From contig OZ231126.1 in NCBI GenBank assembly GCA_965153355.1, positions 17,112,001 through 17,176,000 of the forward strand: a DNA stretch of 64,000 nt, written 5' to 3'. A program made the translations under genes and the position numbers. The notes under the pieces were generated by a model, which was not told the origin of the DNA, did not search any database, and was given only the letters and a program-made list of their open reading frames with translations. Of this stretch, positions 1 through 13,497 are shown piece after piece. The DNA comes from Flaccisagitta enflata (lineage: Eukaryota; Chaetognatha; Sagittoidea; Aphragmophora). Numbering within the stretch: the first letter of the stretch is position 1; every line of letters starts with the position of its first letter.

Positions 1-160
1 TCGAGGCTGAGATATGAGCCTCCCGAGGCTGAGATGGGCCTGAGGCTGAGATATGACGCCGAGGCTGGGGGAGGGTGCGTAGAAGAAGGAGGAGAAGAAG
101 GAGAAAATCCCCATTGTGTGACATAGGTCTCGGCCCTTCAGGGCCGCTGCCCCAGCAGCA
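1..160. repeat. End of a hairpin-ended minisatellite element
   Basis: The first 70 bases are GAGGCTGAGATRTG-like units. They are followed by a segment (about 118-155) matching the terminal motif CGGCCCTTTGGGGCCGCTGCC seen in better copies at 2531-2552 and 55441-55462, with one or two changes. This looks like the right end of a copy whose left part lies outside the window. The open frame over it is not a gene. Confidence 0.5.
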
Positions 161-221
161 ACAACAACAGAACAGTTATAACCTGTACAACCACAGCAAC
201 AACAACAGCAGCAACAACAGC

Positions 222-271
<50 letters not shown>

Positions 272-287
272 CCACAACAACGAACTA
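155..287. repeat. (CAA)n trinucleotide repeat
   Basis: Nearly pure CAA/CAG units directly after the terminal motif of the preceding element. It reads as poly-Asn/Gln in one frame but has no splice or start context, so I take it as a simple repeat. Confidence 0.9.
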
Positions 288-1049
288 CATGCCTAACTTT
301 TCCTTCGTCCAAATCATTTCCCAACGAGGAAAAAGCTGATTTCATTAATGCAAAACCTGAAGCAATTTATGCTGGCTTTTAGTTATAATTATATAATTGC
401 GTGTTGAAAGACACTCCAGGATAAAAAAATTTGAAAAAACGAAACATATATTACTTAAATCAAAACAAAGTGACATCTTTCACCTCCTTTAATTATGTTT
501 TTTTTATTTGAAAAGCTTAATATGGTGATAATGAAAAATAAATAACATATCTAGAAACGTGAGAGGCTCGCCTTTTATATGACTATAGATTCGACGTTAT
601 GTTTGTATTATACAAAAATTGTTTATTAAAAATGTAATAACTAAAAAGTGAGAAAAAGCAAAAAATATCATTGAAGAAAGTCCCATTTAGCCGAGCCATA
701 GGCAATTAATGAACTGAATTATCGACTTTTTTCTCTTGAATCTCATACAACATGCTGTGACAATGATTCAAGCTAAATTTGAGAAATTTACCTCATTTTC
801 TTGATAATTTATTGCATGAAATATTAAAACCTTAGTTTGGCCAACATCATGTGCTCGCATAAAGCCGCAGATCGAGAATTAACTACCCCTGATACATTAT
901 TTTCTATCCAAAAATATTATTTTCTATCCAATAGAGGCACCTTTTGGTGGCCGCGCCTACACCTGAGTATTGGAGTTAAAGCGGCGAAACTCACTCTAGG
1001 GTGTAGGTCTCCAACTGATGACCAGAAATTGGATGTTAAAATATTAACT
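288..1049. other. AT-rich non-coding stretch
   Basis: No exon-like frame, RNA gene or recognisable transposon end is visible here. Confidence 0.5.
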
Positions 1050-2552
1050 AGTCATCCAAGGATCGCACATGGTCAGCGGTACCCGATGCCCTGCTGGGAG
1101 TGATCCAGTGAAGAAGTGGAGTGAGAGCAGGGCAGCGGCCCCAAAGGGCCGATGTCCTGTAGAACACAGGGGGGAATTTCCATACGTCCTGAGGAGGCAC
1201 ATTTCTGGCAATAGATGACTGATTCAGGCCAAAGAAGGCATATTTGAAGGCTGGAGGGCAGAATTGAGGCTTTGAGAGTGGATTTGAGGTTTGGAGGGCA
1301 AATTTGAGCCACAGAGGGCTGATTTGATGCATGGAGGCCTAGTTGAAGGTCTGGAGGGCAGATCTGAGGTCTGTAGGTCAGATTTGAGGCAGGGGGGGGG
1401 GCTGATTTGAAGGCTAGAAGGCTGATTTGAGGCCTGGAGGGCTAAATTTAGGGCTGGGAGGGCAAATTTGAGGCCTTGATGGCCAACGGGGGGGGGGGGA
1501 CAGACGGATGCACTAAGGGCCATGGATTGCGCTAGATGGCTCCTTGGGTATTTGGGTGAAAATTCTCATCTCTGCTATATGGCTCAAACTAAGTAGAATG
1601 GTCATGGTAGCATTTTAGCATACATTACCGGTCCATATGACAGGTTTTGTGGCAATTTAGAGTGAAAAAAGGCGACCTAAATGGACATCACTACGAAAAA
1701 TGCTAAATTTTAAGAAAAATCAATAAATTTTTTGGATTATCTGTTAAGATGACAAAAAGCTGATGATATCTCCAATATTGGATTGGATTCCTTCATTAAT
1801 GTTCAAATGTCTGGAAAAATTTAAAAGATCATTAATTTTTACATTTTTAGCACTATGAAATTAGTCTACTATTACTACATATTTGACCTAATTTGCATGC
1901 TTTTATTACCCTATAAATATAAAAAATCGCACAAGGACGCACAATGAGCCACCTATGCCAAAATGTAGTTCAAGGGGTCTTGAATCCAGAATGTTATAGC
2001 TCAAGCGGGCCTTGGACGTCCAAATTGCGATTTTCTTGGCCTAAAATGGACAGGTAATAATGTGGATAAGATTAAAGATCTATATTCGATTGGAAAAAAA
2101 AATGAGCAAAATGAGCTAAATGAGTAAAAGAATGATTTTTTTTAAGCACCTTATTAAGGAATCTTATTGAACAAAGGCAAAAATCCTATTGATTTGGTCA
2201 AAACATTAGACTATTTGAATACTAAATGTAAGAGAGTTTATTTTTCACTTTATTTTCTCAAATTTCTCTTCTTTTGTACTCTAAGCTCATAAAGCTCTTA
2301 ATCCAATAGAAATGAGTCAATATTGGATATAAATAGTTTCATTACATCTGAAAATATGCAGAAAAATGTTTTTCACTCTGTATATTTCAAAAGGAACAAT
2401 GTAATGGAAAAGATGTAATGTTAATCCCCAATGAGCCACCTAGCGCACAATCTAGCCCACAGTGGGATGGAAGGACGGACGGACGGACGGACGGACGTAT
2501 GGAAATTCCCCCCTGTGTTCTACAGGACATCGGCCCTTTGGGGCCGCTGCCC
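1050..2552. mobile_element. Hairpin-ended minisatellite element, copy 1
   Basis: An outer segment (1050-1130, also found at 54927-55007) is followed by a roughly 55-bp terminal inverted repeat. The left arm starts GGCAGCGGCCCCAAAGGGCC at 1131 and continues through a motif containing CCTGTAGAACACAGG. The right arm is its inverse at about 2497-2552. Inside the left part (1200-1490) are about ten degenerate units of the type GATTTGAGGCCTGGAGGGCT, and a GGAC tract lies at 2473-2497. No transposase is visible, so it is presumably mobilised by others. Confidence 0.65.
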
Positions 2553-3251
2553 AAAAAGGAGAATTAAATTATATTTCTAAATATGGCAAAGTACTTTATA
2601 CCCCTTCATGGTGACCTATCATCCCATGATATATCTTCTTGAAGATGAATTCCTATTCCTCCGATCATTAAGATTTCCCTTTAACACAAAATAGTATAAA
2701 TTGTCCATATTCCCACCTCCATAGTTTAATTGAAAGGAGGGGTAACAGCTAGGGAGTCGGATCCCCATAGTTCCTGTTTTTCAATTAGATTTAACCTTTG
2801 CTGAATTGACTATCTGTCAATGCCAGGGGAATCCTTTTAACATCTATCCATAACCTAGCTATAATAAAAATTATAATTGTTTTGAGAGATAAGACAAAGT
2901 CTTGTTTTCTGCTAAAATTACTTATCCAAAAGGTTTTGAATTTCAGTAACCACTAAATTTGATTAATCTTTAAAATTGGATATGTAAACCTGTGAGTGGG
3001 AAAGCATATCTTATACAGAAATGGTAAGCTTTTTGAATGTTTTATTTCTTTTTTATATGGTATTTATTTTTCAATAACATTTCCTAAAGTTTTATAAGAT
3101 ACTTTTTGTTGCACATTTCATATATCTACGACTTGTGCAAAAGCTCAATACGAGCAGTAGCGTCAGCTAGCGTCAGCTCGCTTTTAAAGATATTCCTCAA
3201 ACATGCAAATTAAGTAAATGCAAAATGAAATTTATTTGTTAATGATTGAAG

Positions 3252-3781
<530 letters not shown>

Positions 3782-3799
3782 TTGAATCAATGTCGGTTG

Positions 3800-4890
3800 G
3801 TCTCACAATCCATGCATTAACAAACATCAAATCAAATCAAACAGTTTATTTCCCAACATGAACAGTGGTTAAGATTGAGGAGTACAATGTTTTGTCGGGG
3901 AGGACTATGACTAAGCCTTCAATGTCTAGGTCTAGTTACGATACAATTTTTCTTTTCCAAATTACCGACAGGCTTGCTCTAGATAGCCCTCATAATACAA
4001 AATTTTAATTAATTGGTATTCTTTTACAAGAAAATACAATCAATATACATAACAAAAACGTACGAACACGCCAGACACAAACATTAACAACAAAAAGTTG
4101 AATAAATAGTCATCCAATAAATAGTCATCGAAAGATGGTATATGTTACCATGTAACAGTAAGAAGTAATAAATACTAGGTTACGAGTATTTGGGGTTCAG
4201 AAAAGAGTTGGTTGTTGGTTGTTGGATGTTGGTAATTGGATGTTACTTTTCTTTGGGTCTGTGGTGAAGCGATGTCAGAGCAGGTGTTCCTGAGGAGGAA
4301 AGATAGAAAAAGGCCAGAAAAAGCACCCGCAGGAAGATCCCCTGCCTCACAGTGTGCAGTAGTCATGTATGATATGGTGTGATAAGTCTCAATTCAGTTT
4401 TGTACACAGCTTTCTAGACTATCCATCTTTCCAATGAAGATTATAATTGCAATAAAAACAAAGGAATAAATGAGGATAGACACAGTTACCAATCAATTTT
4501 TGAATCACATGAAGATCAACAACATAGTTTTCTGTTACTGTACCGTTTAAATGATGTCCTGCTAGGGACGCTGTTTGAAAGAACAAACAGGTATAGCAGG
4601 GGATAGTCTGTCCCATTCGGGACACCCACTTGAGTTTACTTTTACTTGGACAAACTGAGTTTCATAATATGACAAGAGGGCTTACAGTCTGACAGGACAT
4701 GGCCCGTGAAGACCAGGAACTGTCGGCTTGCCATCAAGATGCGTTCATCCTGATAGCTAAAATATCAGAAAATGTCAGTTTTAGCGAGCTTATTGTAAGT
4801 AGGAAATAGAAGGAAAAAATCATTTGGCCTATTTATGCCTAACAAAACCTAACCTAGCGAAACCCTAACTAACCTAACCAAAAACCTGAC
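3800..4890. other. Non-coding stretch with a CCTAA cluster at its end
   Basis: No exon-like frame is seen. From about 4838 to 4885 there are several CCTAA pentamers in irregular spacing (for example CCCTAACTAACCTAACC). They resemble a degenerate copy of the (TTAGG)n telomere repeat of many arthropods and abut the start of the satellite block. Confidence 0.45.
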
Positions 4891-6700
4891 TAAGTGGGTA
4901 AATGTGATTTGGCAGTACCCCTGGCCTCCAGTACCCCCTGGTAAAAATAATGGGAAAAAGTGGGGATATATCTTGGCAGTACCCTCAGCAGTACCCCAGT
5001 CTTCTCTTTAGAGAATGATCTGGCAGTACCCTTAAATCTCAGCAGTACCCCATGTTTTAATGAGGAACTATCTAAGCAGTACCTCCTCATTTGTGTACCC
5101 TTTTATATATTATGGAACGATCAGCAGTACTAATCTGTTTGGCAGTACCCTTTACAGACCATGGGGAATCAAACCAGCATTGCCCACTTATAAATCTGGC
5201 AGTACCCTCCTTATATAGCATGAACAACCAAAACAGTCAGTGTACAAAATGATAATGTTCATTATATCATCAAAAAAGAGATTTAAAAGTGTTCAAGCGG
5301 GTAGGGGAACTATCCCAGCAGTACCCCAGCAATCTGGCAGTACCCCCTTCAAACTTAGATTGAAGGCTTATAAACAGTTAAAAGTTGGGGAACTGTCAGC
5401 AGTGCCCCTTCAATCTGTAGTACTATCCAAACTTAGATTGAAGGCTTGAAAAACTTGTTAAAAAGTAAGGCTGGGGAACTATCTGGCAGTACGCTTCAAT
5501 CTGGCAGTACCTTCAAACCTGAGATTGAAGTCTTGAAAAACTGATTAAAGCTGGGGAACTATCCCTAGTACCCTGAATCTGTAGTACCCTTATCAACATA
5601 AGAAGAAATTATAAAAACCTGAATACAAAGTTGGGAACTATCCCAGCAGTACTTCCTTCATTTTGGCAGTACCCCCTCCAAACTTTATATTGAAGGCTTA
5701 AAAATACTGATTAAAAGTTGAGGGAACTATCAAGCAGTACCCCTTCAATCTGGCAGTACCCTTATCAACATAGAGTGGAGCTATAAAAACCTGAATACAA
5801 AAGTGGGGAACTATCGCGGTACCCGTTCAGTAGCAGTACGCCCCTTCAAACCTTAAGCGATTGAAACGAAAAACAGACAAAAGTTGAGAACTATCCCAGC
5901 AGTACACCTTAAATCTGGCAGTACCCCTTATCAACATAAGAATGGAGCTATAAAAACCTGAATACAAAGTTGGGGAACTATCCCAGCAGTACCCCCATCA
6001 ATCTGGCAGTACCCCCTCCAAACTTTAGATTGAAGGCTTGAAAAACTGATTAAAAAGTTGGGGAACTATCCCAGCAGTACCACCTTCAATCTGGCAGTAC
6101 CACTTATCAACATAAGAGTAGAGCTATAAAAACCTGAATACAAAGTTGGGAACTATCCCAGCAGTGCCCCTTCAATCTGTAGTACCCCCTTCAAAACCAC
6201 GGTTATTTGGCTGAATAAAAAGTTGGGGAACTATCCCAGCAGTACCCCCTTCAATCTGGCAGTACCCCCTTCAAACACGAGATTGAAGTCTTAAAAAACT
6301 GATTGCAAAGCTGGGGAACTATCCCAGCAGTACCCTCTTCAATCTGGCAGTACCCCCTCCAAGTTTTAGATTGAAGGCTTGAAGGCTTGAAAAACTGATT
6401 AAAAAGTTGGGGAACTATCCCAGCAGTACCCCCTTCAATCTGGCAGTACCCCCTTCAAACACGAGATTGAAGTCTTGAAAAACTGAATAAAAAGTTGGGG
6501 TACTATCCCAGCAGTACCCCCTTCAATCTGGCAGTACCCCTTATCAACATAAGAGTGGAGCTATAAAAACTGGCAGTACCCTCCTTATATAGCATGAACA
6601 ACCAAAAAAAGTCAGTGTACAAAAGGATAATGTTCATTAAGTGCATCAATAAAAAGAGAGATTTAAAAGTGTTCAAACAGGTAGGGAACTATCCCAGCAG

Positions 6701-7710
6701 CAATGCCTTGCGGGACCCCATGGGCAGGGTCGGCCGGTCCCTCGGCACGGCAAGGCCGGATACCGGAGGTCGGGAGCTCGGTACGGGCAGGGGCAGTACT
6801 GGGGCTCGGTATAGGGGGTCGGTACTAGGTAATGATACAAAAAATCTGAGACAAGACTTCACATTCTTTTTAAAATACTGTTGAAAATCATAAACAATGA
6901 AAAAAAAAGAGAAAAAAGAAACAAACAACTTGGATTAGAAAAAAAAGTAGAATGTGCTGCAATTTCAGTTCCTCATTTATTTTTAGTTTTAATTCAGTTT
7001 GAGATCCTATGTTCCGATGTTTGGTTGTCGATGACCGGAAGTGAAGATAATCCTCAATCGCGATACCTGATTATTCCTTGCCATTCACTGTCTTTGACTT
7101 TTTTTCTTTGTTTAGTAATGTAAATCTATTTAACAATTCTATTCGTAACTTACAAATTATACCATAATCGGCAAGAGAATAGTTTTAGCTTTCTTTTGAT
7201 ATATCATATAAAAAGATTTAAGTAATAGAGGCTTTAAAATAAACTACTATTGATGAGGATATCACTTGATCTCTCTGTCACGTTTTTGGCCAACCACCAT
7301 CACTTTTCCCCCCTGAAAATATATGTTGTCTGAGATCTTCTTTTATTTTCTATACAAATAACATGAAGTTTCTTTTGCTCATCGCGTCAAGGCGCGTGGT
7401 CGTAGAGATAAAATGAAAACAGATTTGAACTCGTCATGTTTTGGAGATTTTAAGTGTAGCTCTCCTTAACTCAACGCGGCCTGGTTAGACCACAACAACC
7501 TTTTATTTAAAGCTTCAACGACTACGGAATTTATTGGACAATTTTTTTCAAAAAAAAAATCTTGTGATGATAATAGGTCTAAATAACAAAAATTCCTTGG
7601 TCTAGAACATTTTCATGCCTTTGTCATGGCCTGGGCGTGCAAGGAGCCAAGGAACACAGTATTTTTTTTGCGAGCTCCATGAATCTTAACTAATGTTACG
7701 TTTCTACTTT

Positions 7711-7773
<63 letters not shown>

Positions 7774-8384
7774 GACTGATTCATTTCAGCGATTCTTCCA
7801 TTATGATCCTTAAATTCTCGAGTTAATCATATGGGAGAATAATCTATCATTTTAAAATAAAAAAAATTGTTCATATTTTTGACTGAAATGTACAAGCAAA
7901 TAAATTTGAAAAAAGTGAAAGAAAAAGAAAGAAAATAAAAGATGCAAAAAATGACAATAACAGAAAATGTAAGATACAAAACAAATTAAGGCAATTAGAA
8001 AAACAAAAGTAATAACATAGTATTCAAGAAAAATGGAAAAAGAAAAGAAAATGAATAAAAAATGGAGAGTTAAAATGAGACAAAAAAAGTAAAAAATGAG
8101 AAACTTCTAAAAAAAATTAGAAAAAAGTTAAGTCTATGTAATCTATTAATTAGTAAAAGCTATCAATTTTTTTTTGTAATTCAAAAATGATCACAGAATA
8201 TTTCCCATGAAAGAAAAGATATAGAAAAACAAACAATTTCCAATATTGTCGAAAACTGATAGATACGGAGAAGGAGGAGGAGGAAGAGGCAGAGGGCCGG
8301 GATAAGCATCGGGTCCCGAAAATTCGGGACAAGGTGAGGTTCCGGCATGTCGGGGCCTCGGGACCCAAGTCCCGCCATGCATTG
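6701..8384. mobile_element. hAT-like non-autonomous element in the satellite
   Basis: The insertion is flanked by a perfect 8-bp duplication CCCAGCAG (6693-6700 and 8385-8392) of a sequence found in most satellite units. The ends form an imperfect inverted repeat of about 16 bp: CAATGCCTTGCGGGAC on the left and CAATGCATGGCGGGAC on the complementary strand at the right. An 8-bp duplication fits the hAT superfamily. The interior is AT-rich with a (GA)n tract at 7714-7767 and has no transposase frame. Confidence 0.75.
7396..7493 (-). pseudogene. tRNA-Leu/Ser-like pseudogene or SINE head
   Basis: Read on the minus strand the ends pair as GTGGTC with GACCAC. The A-box region GGCCGCGTTGAGTTAAGG resembles that of class II tRNAs. 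An ACTTAAAATC loop would give a UAA (Leu) anticodon, and GAGTTCAAATC matches a B box. The T stem is damaged and about 15 extra bases separate it from the acceptor strand, so it should not be functional. It lies inside the hAT-like insertion. Confidence 0.4.
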
Positions 8385-11300
8385 CCCAGCAGTACCCCCT
8401 TCAATCTGGCAGTACCCCCTTCAAACACGAGATTGAAGGCTTGAAAAACTGATTACAAAGTTGGGGAACTATCCCAGCAGTACCCCCTTCAATCTGGCAG
8501 TACCCCATCTAAACTTAGATTGAAGGCTTGAAAAACTGATTAAAAATTTGGGGAACTATCTCAGCAGTACCCCCTTCAATCTGGCAGTACCCCCTTCAAA
8601 CACAAGATTGAAGTCTTGAAAAACTGATTAAAAAGCTGGGGAACTATCCCAGCAGTACCCCCTTGAATCTGGCAGTACCCCTTATCAACATAAGAAGAGA
8701 GCTATAAAAACCTGAATACAAAGTTGGGGAACTATCCCAGCAGTACCCCCTTCAATCTGGCAGTACCCCCTCCAAACTTTAGATTGAAGGCTTAAAATAC
8801 TGATTAAAAAGTTGGGGAACTATCCCAGCAGTACCCCCTTCAATCTGGCAGTACCCCTTATCAACATAAGAGTGGAGCTATAAAAACCTGAATACAAAGT
8901 TGGGGAACTATCCCAGCAGTACCCCGTTCAATCTGGCAGTACACCCCTTCAAACACGCGATTGAAGGCTTGAAAAACTGAATAAAAAGTTGGGGAACTAT
9001 CCCAGCAGTACCCCCTTGAATCTGGCAGTACCCCTTATCAACATAAGAATGGAGCTATAAAAACCTGAATACAAAGTTGGGGAACTATCCCAGCAGTACC
9101 CCCTTCAAACACACGATTGAAGGCTTGAAAAACTGAATAAAAAGTTGGGGAACTATCCCAGCAGTACCCCCTTGAATATGGCAGTACCCCTTATCAACAT
9201 AAGAATGGAGCTATAAAAACCTGAATACAAAGTTGGGGAACTATCCCAGCAGTACCCCCTTCAATCTGGCAGTACCCCCTCCAAACTTTAGATTGAAGGC
9301 TTAAAATACTGATTAAAAAGTTGGGGAACTATCCCAGCAGTACCCCGATCAATCTGGCAGTACCCCTTATCAACATAAGAGTAGAGCTATAAAAACCTGA
9401 TTACAGAGTTGGGGAACTTTCCCAGCAGTACCCCCTTCAATCTGGCAGTACCCCCTTCAAACACGAGATTGAAGGCTTCAAAAACTGAATAAAAAGTTGG
9501 GGAACTATCCCAGCAGTACCCCCTTCAATCTGGCAGTACCCCCTTCAAACACGAGATTGAAGTCTTAAAAAACTGATTACAAAGCTGGGGAACTATCCCA
9601 GCAGTACCCTCTTCAATCTGGCAGTACCCCCTCCAAACTTTAGATTGAAGGCTTGAAAAACTGATCAAAAAGTTGGGGAACTACCCCAGCTGTACCCCCT
9701 TCAATCTGGCAGGACCCCCTTCAAACACGAGATTAAAGTCCTGAAAAACTGATTAAAAAGCTGGGGAACTATCCCAGCAGTACCCCCTTCAATCTGGCAG
9801 TACCCGTTATCAACATAAAAAGAGAGATATAAAAACCTGAATACAAAGTTGGGGAACTATCCCAGCAGTACCCCCTTCAATCTGGCAGTACCCCATCCAA
9901 ACTTAGATTGAAGGCTTGAAAAACTGATTAAAAAGTTGGAGAACTATCTCAGCAGTACCCCCTTCAATCTGGCAGTACCCCCTTCAAACACAAGATTGAA
10001 GTCTTGAAAAACTGATTAAAAAGCAGTACCCCCTTGAATCTGGCAGTACCCCTTATCAACATAAGAAGAGAGCTATAAAAACCTGAATACAAAGTTGGGG
10101 AACTATCCCAGCAGTACTCCCTTCAATCTGGCAGTACCCCCTCAAAACTTTAGATTGAAGGCTTAAAATACTGATTAAAAAGTTGGGGAACTATCCCAGC
10201 AGTACCCCCTTCAATCTGGCAGTACCCCTTATCAACATAAGAGTGGAGCTATAAAAACCTGAATACAAAGTTGGGGAACTATCCCAGCAGTACCCCCTTC
10301 AATCTGGCAGTACCCCCTTCAAACACGAGATTGAAGGCTTGAAAAACTGAATAAAAAGTTGGGGAACTATCCCAGCAGTACCCCCTTCAATCTGGCAGTA
10401 CCCCCTTCAAACACGAGATTGAAGTCTTAAAAAACTGATTACAAAGCTGGGGAACTATCCCAGCAGTACCCCCTTGAATCTGGCAGTACCCCTTATCAAC
10501 ATAAGAATGGAGCTATAAAAACCTGAATACAAAGTTGGGGAACTATCCCAGCAGTACCCCCTTCAATCTGGCAGTACCCCCTCCAAGTTTTAGATTGAAG
10601 GCTTGAAAAACTGATTAAAAAGTTGGGGAACTATCCCAGCAGTACCCCCTTCAATCTGGCAGTACCCCATCCAAACTTAGATTGAAGGCTTGAAAAACTG
10701 ATTAAAAAGTTGGGGAACTATCTCAGCAGTACCCCTTTCAATCTGGCAGTACCCCCTTCAAATGTAAGAGTTTAGGCATATAAAGCTGATTGATATGGTG
10801 GGGAACTATCCCAGCAGTACCCCCTTCAATCTGGCAGTACCCCCTTCAAACACGAGATTGAAGTCTTGAAAAACTGATTAAAAAGCTGGGGAACTATCCC
10901 AGCAGTACCCCCTGGAATCTGGCAGTACCCCTTATCAACATAGGAGTGGAGCTATAAAATCCTGAATACAAAGTTGGGGAACAATTCCAGCAGTGCCCCC
11001 TTCAGTCTGGCAGTACCCCCTTCAATTATGAGATTGAAGGCTTGAAAAACTGAATAAAAAGGTGGGGAGCTATCCCAGCAGTACCCCCTTCAATCTGGCA
11101 GTACCCCCTTCAAACACGAGATTGAAGTTTTAAAAAACTGATTACAAAGCTGGAGAACTATCCCAGCAGTACCCCCTTGAATCTGCAAGTACCCCTTATC
11201 AACATAAGAATGGAGCTATAAAAACCTGAATACAAAGTTGGGGAACTATCCCAGCAGTACCCCCTTCAATCTGGCAGTACCCCCTCCAAACTTTAGATTG

Positions 11301-11795
11301 AAGGCTTGAAAAACTGATTAAAAAGTTGGGGAACTATCCCAGCAGTACCCCCTTCAATCTGGCAGTACCCCCTTCAAACACGAGATTGAAGTCTTGAAAA
11401 ACTGATTAAAAAGCTGGGGAACTATCCCAGCAGTACCCCCTTCAATCTGGCAGTACCCCTTATCAACATAAGAAGAGAGCTATAAAAACCTGAATACAAA
11501 GTTGGGGAACTATCCCAGCAGTACCCCCTTCCATCTGGCAGTACCCCATCAAAACTTAGATTGAAGGCTTGAAAAACTGATTAAAAAGTTGGGGAACTAT
11601 CTCAGCAGTACCCCCTTCAATCTGGCAGTACCCCCTTCAAACACAAGATTGAAGTCTTGAAAAACTGATTAAAAAGCTGGGGAACTATCCCAGCAGTACC
11701 CCCTTGAATCTGGCAGTACCCCTTATCAACATAAGAAGAGAGCTATAAAAACCTGATTACAAAGTTGGGGAACTATCCCAGCAGTACCCCCTATT

Positions 11796-13497
11796 GCATT
11801 AACATTATGTATGATCTGATGCCAAAAACATGCTGTTAGAGCATGCCTTGAATATGCCGTAAAAATGGTGTATTTGACATTTTTTTCTCCCTTGCATACT
11901 CTGATTTAAATAACCAAAGCCGCATAAACGACCAATCAGTAGTCGCTGGCGGAGGGGCAGGTGCAACAATGCAGGTGAGCAGGGGCTGTAATGTGGCTTG
12001 GCAGGGGCTGTGTCGTTCATAAATCAATATATCAGCTAATTTCGCGTCATCCAATATTTCACGTTACAATTACAGACGTTACAATTACAGACACAATTTG
12101 GAATCCTGCAGGCCGTGAAAGGGCGTGTTTCCTCTTTCTAGAAATACGCGTTGAATGTGTTTTCAGCATGAACACATATCTATAAATTTCAGAGTCCCAC
12201 AAGGAAGTGAGCGGAGTGAGCAAGCTCCTAAATAAAGTGAGCGAGCTTGTCAATGGAGCGAGCAAGCGCAGCAAGTGTAGCGGAATGAGCGTTGCAAGCA
12301 AACGAATATATCAAGCGACCAAGTGGCCTGTTTAAAACATGTTGTCTGTGACTAGAAAAGCGCCCTAAATCCTATGATATAACAATATATTTAACAGCCT
12401 CATTCATCCCCTATCTCATGGCGCACCGGACATGATAAACAACTCTGGGCACACTTTTCAATCTCTAGGGCGACACATCTTAGGTCAATGTGGCCCAAAA
12501 AAGGCCTCAATTGGCTCATTTTGGTCTGTTGCTTAAAAGTAAAGTGTAACAAGAATGAAGGAACATGTCAGAAAAAATGGATATTTTTATTTGTCTAGTT
12601 TTATTTGTCTAGATTCTGGTTGACACGAAAAAAAAAAAATCATGTTGAAGTATCAGAAGACTTTTACGTTTTTTTTCCTTTTTATGGAGTCATGAAAATT
12701 TCTCTGTTTTCACAACTTTCTAGTGCGTCCGTCAGTCCATCTGTCCGTCCATCCCTGAAGACGAGTCGAGAAGTGTGAAAACTCGCATTTTCACCCCTGC
12801 GACACGAGTTTCATACAAAATTCATAATAACATTTTTCGTAATATAAGTGAACTTACATAAAAAGACACCTAAACAAACGTTCCTTGTGGGCAGGTGGCC
12901 TTACAGCGAGAAAAAAAAAGCCGAGAAAAACGACATGTTCCTCATCTATGAATCTTTAAACACAAATACAACTTTGACTTGATTGAATGGGTATTAATGA
13001 TTGAGGTCCCCGCGAGTTTCCGAGATATGTTGTAGGGGAGTAAAAGTTCTGTCAAAAACTGTTTTTGTTAGAGATTTTCTCCGATGGTATCTCACCGTAA
13101 TCATCATTTCTTTAAGGGTAGGTAAAGCATAAGAAATAAAGAAAATTGCATATTCTGTTTTGAACTGCAGAAAAGAAGACCCTGCAGAAAACGATCTTTT
13201 CTACACTGCCATCGTTTCAGTAAATTAGTTTAGTTTGTATCAAAATGGATCATGGCTTAAATCTTTTAATACAAATAGTATTATAAATAGCTTATAAAGG
13301 GATTTCCGTATGAAAATGATAATTGACATGATACAAATTTTTCGATACCCCATACTACTCGTAGTCGTAATTGAACACTGTCAAAGACTGGTGGAATGGT
13401 AAGCGTAATCGTACTCGCTCATGCAGCAACATTCGCAGTCTCGTAATCGGTCTAAAATGCATTGTGTTGCCATCGCTGCTTCAAAGTTGCTGTATAT
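11796..13497. other. Non-coding stretch with element fragments
   Basis: No convincing exon. GAGCGAGC-type low-complexity sequence lies at 12210-12300. A fragment resembling the GTCY-containing core of the rolling-circle-like family lies near 12720-12800 without recognisable ends. Confidence 0.45.

Larger units (their letters stand above)
4900..11795. repeat. Satellite array of ~88-bp units
   Basis: A long direct tandem array. Each unit holds two GCAGTACCCC boxes about 20 nt apart, then an AT-rich half, then TTGGGGAACTATCCCA. Two unit types alternate irregularly: one has ACACGAGATTGAAGGCTT, the other has TATCAACATAAGAGTGGAGC with CTATAAAAACCTGAATAC. Units are ragged at the left edge (4900-5900) and more uniform further in, as is usual for tandem arrays. 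A hAT-like element splits the array at 6701-8384. Units are too long and lack unique spacers for CRISPR. Confidence 0.95.

Noticed and set aside
4900-11795. CRISPR-like regular repeats
   Set aside because: Whole units repeat without unique spacers and the setting is eukaryotic; it is satellite DNA.
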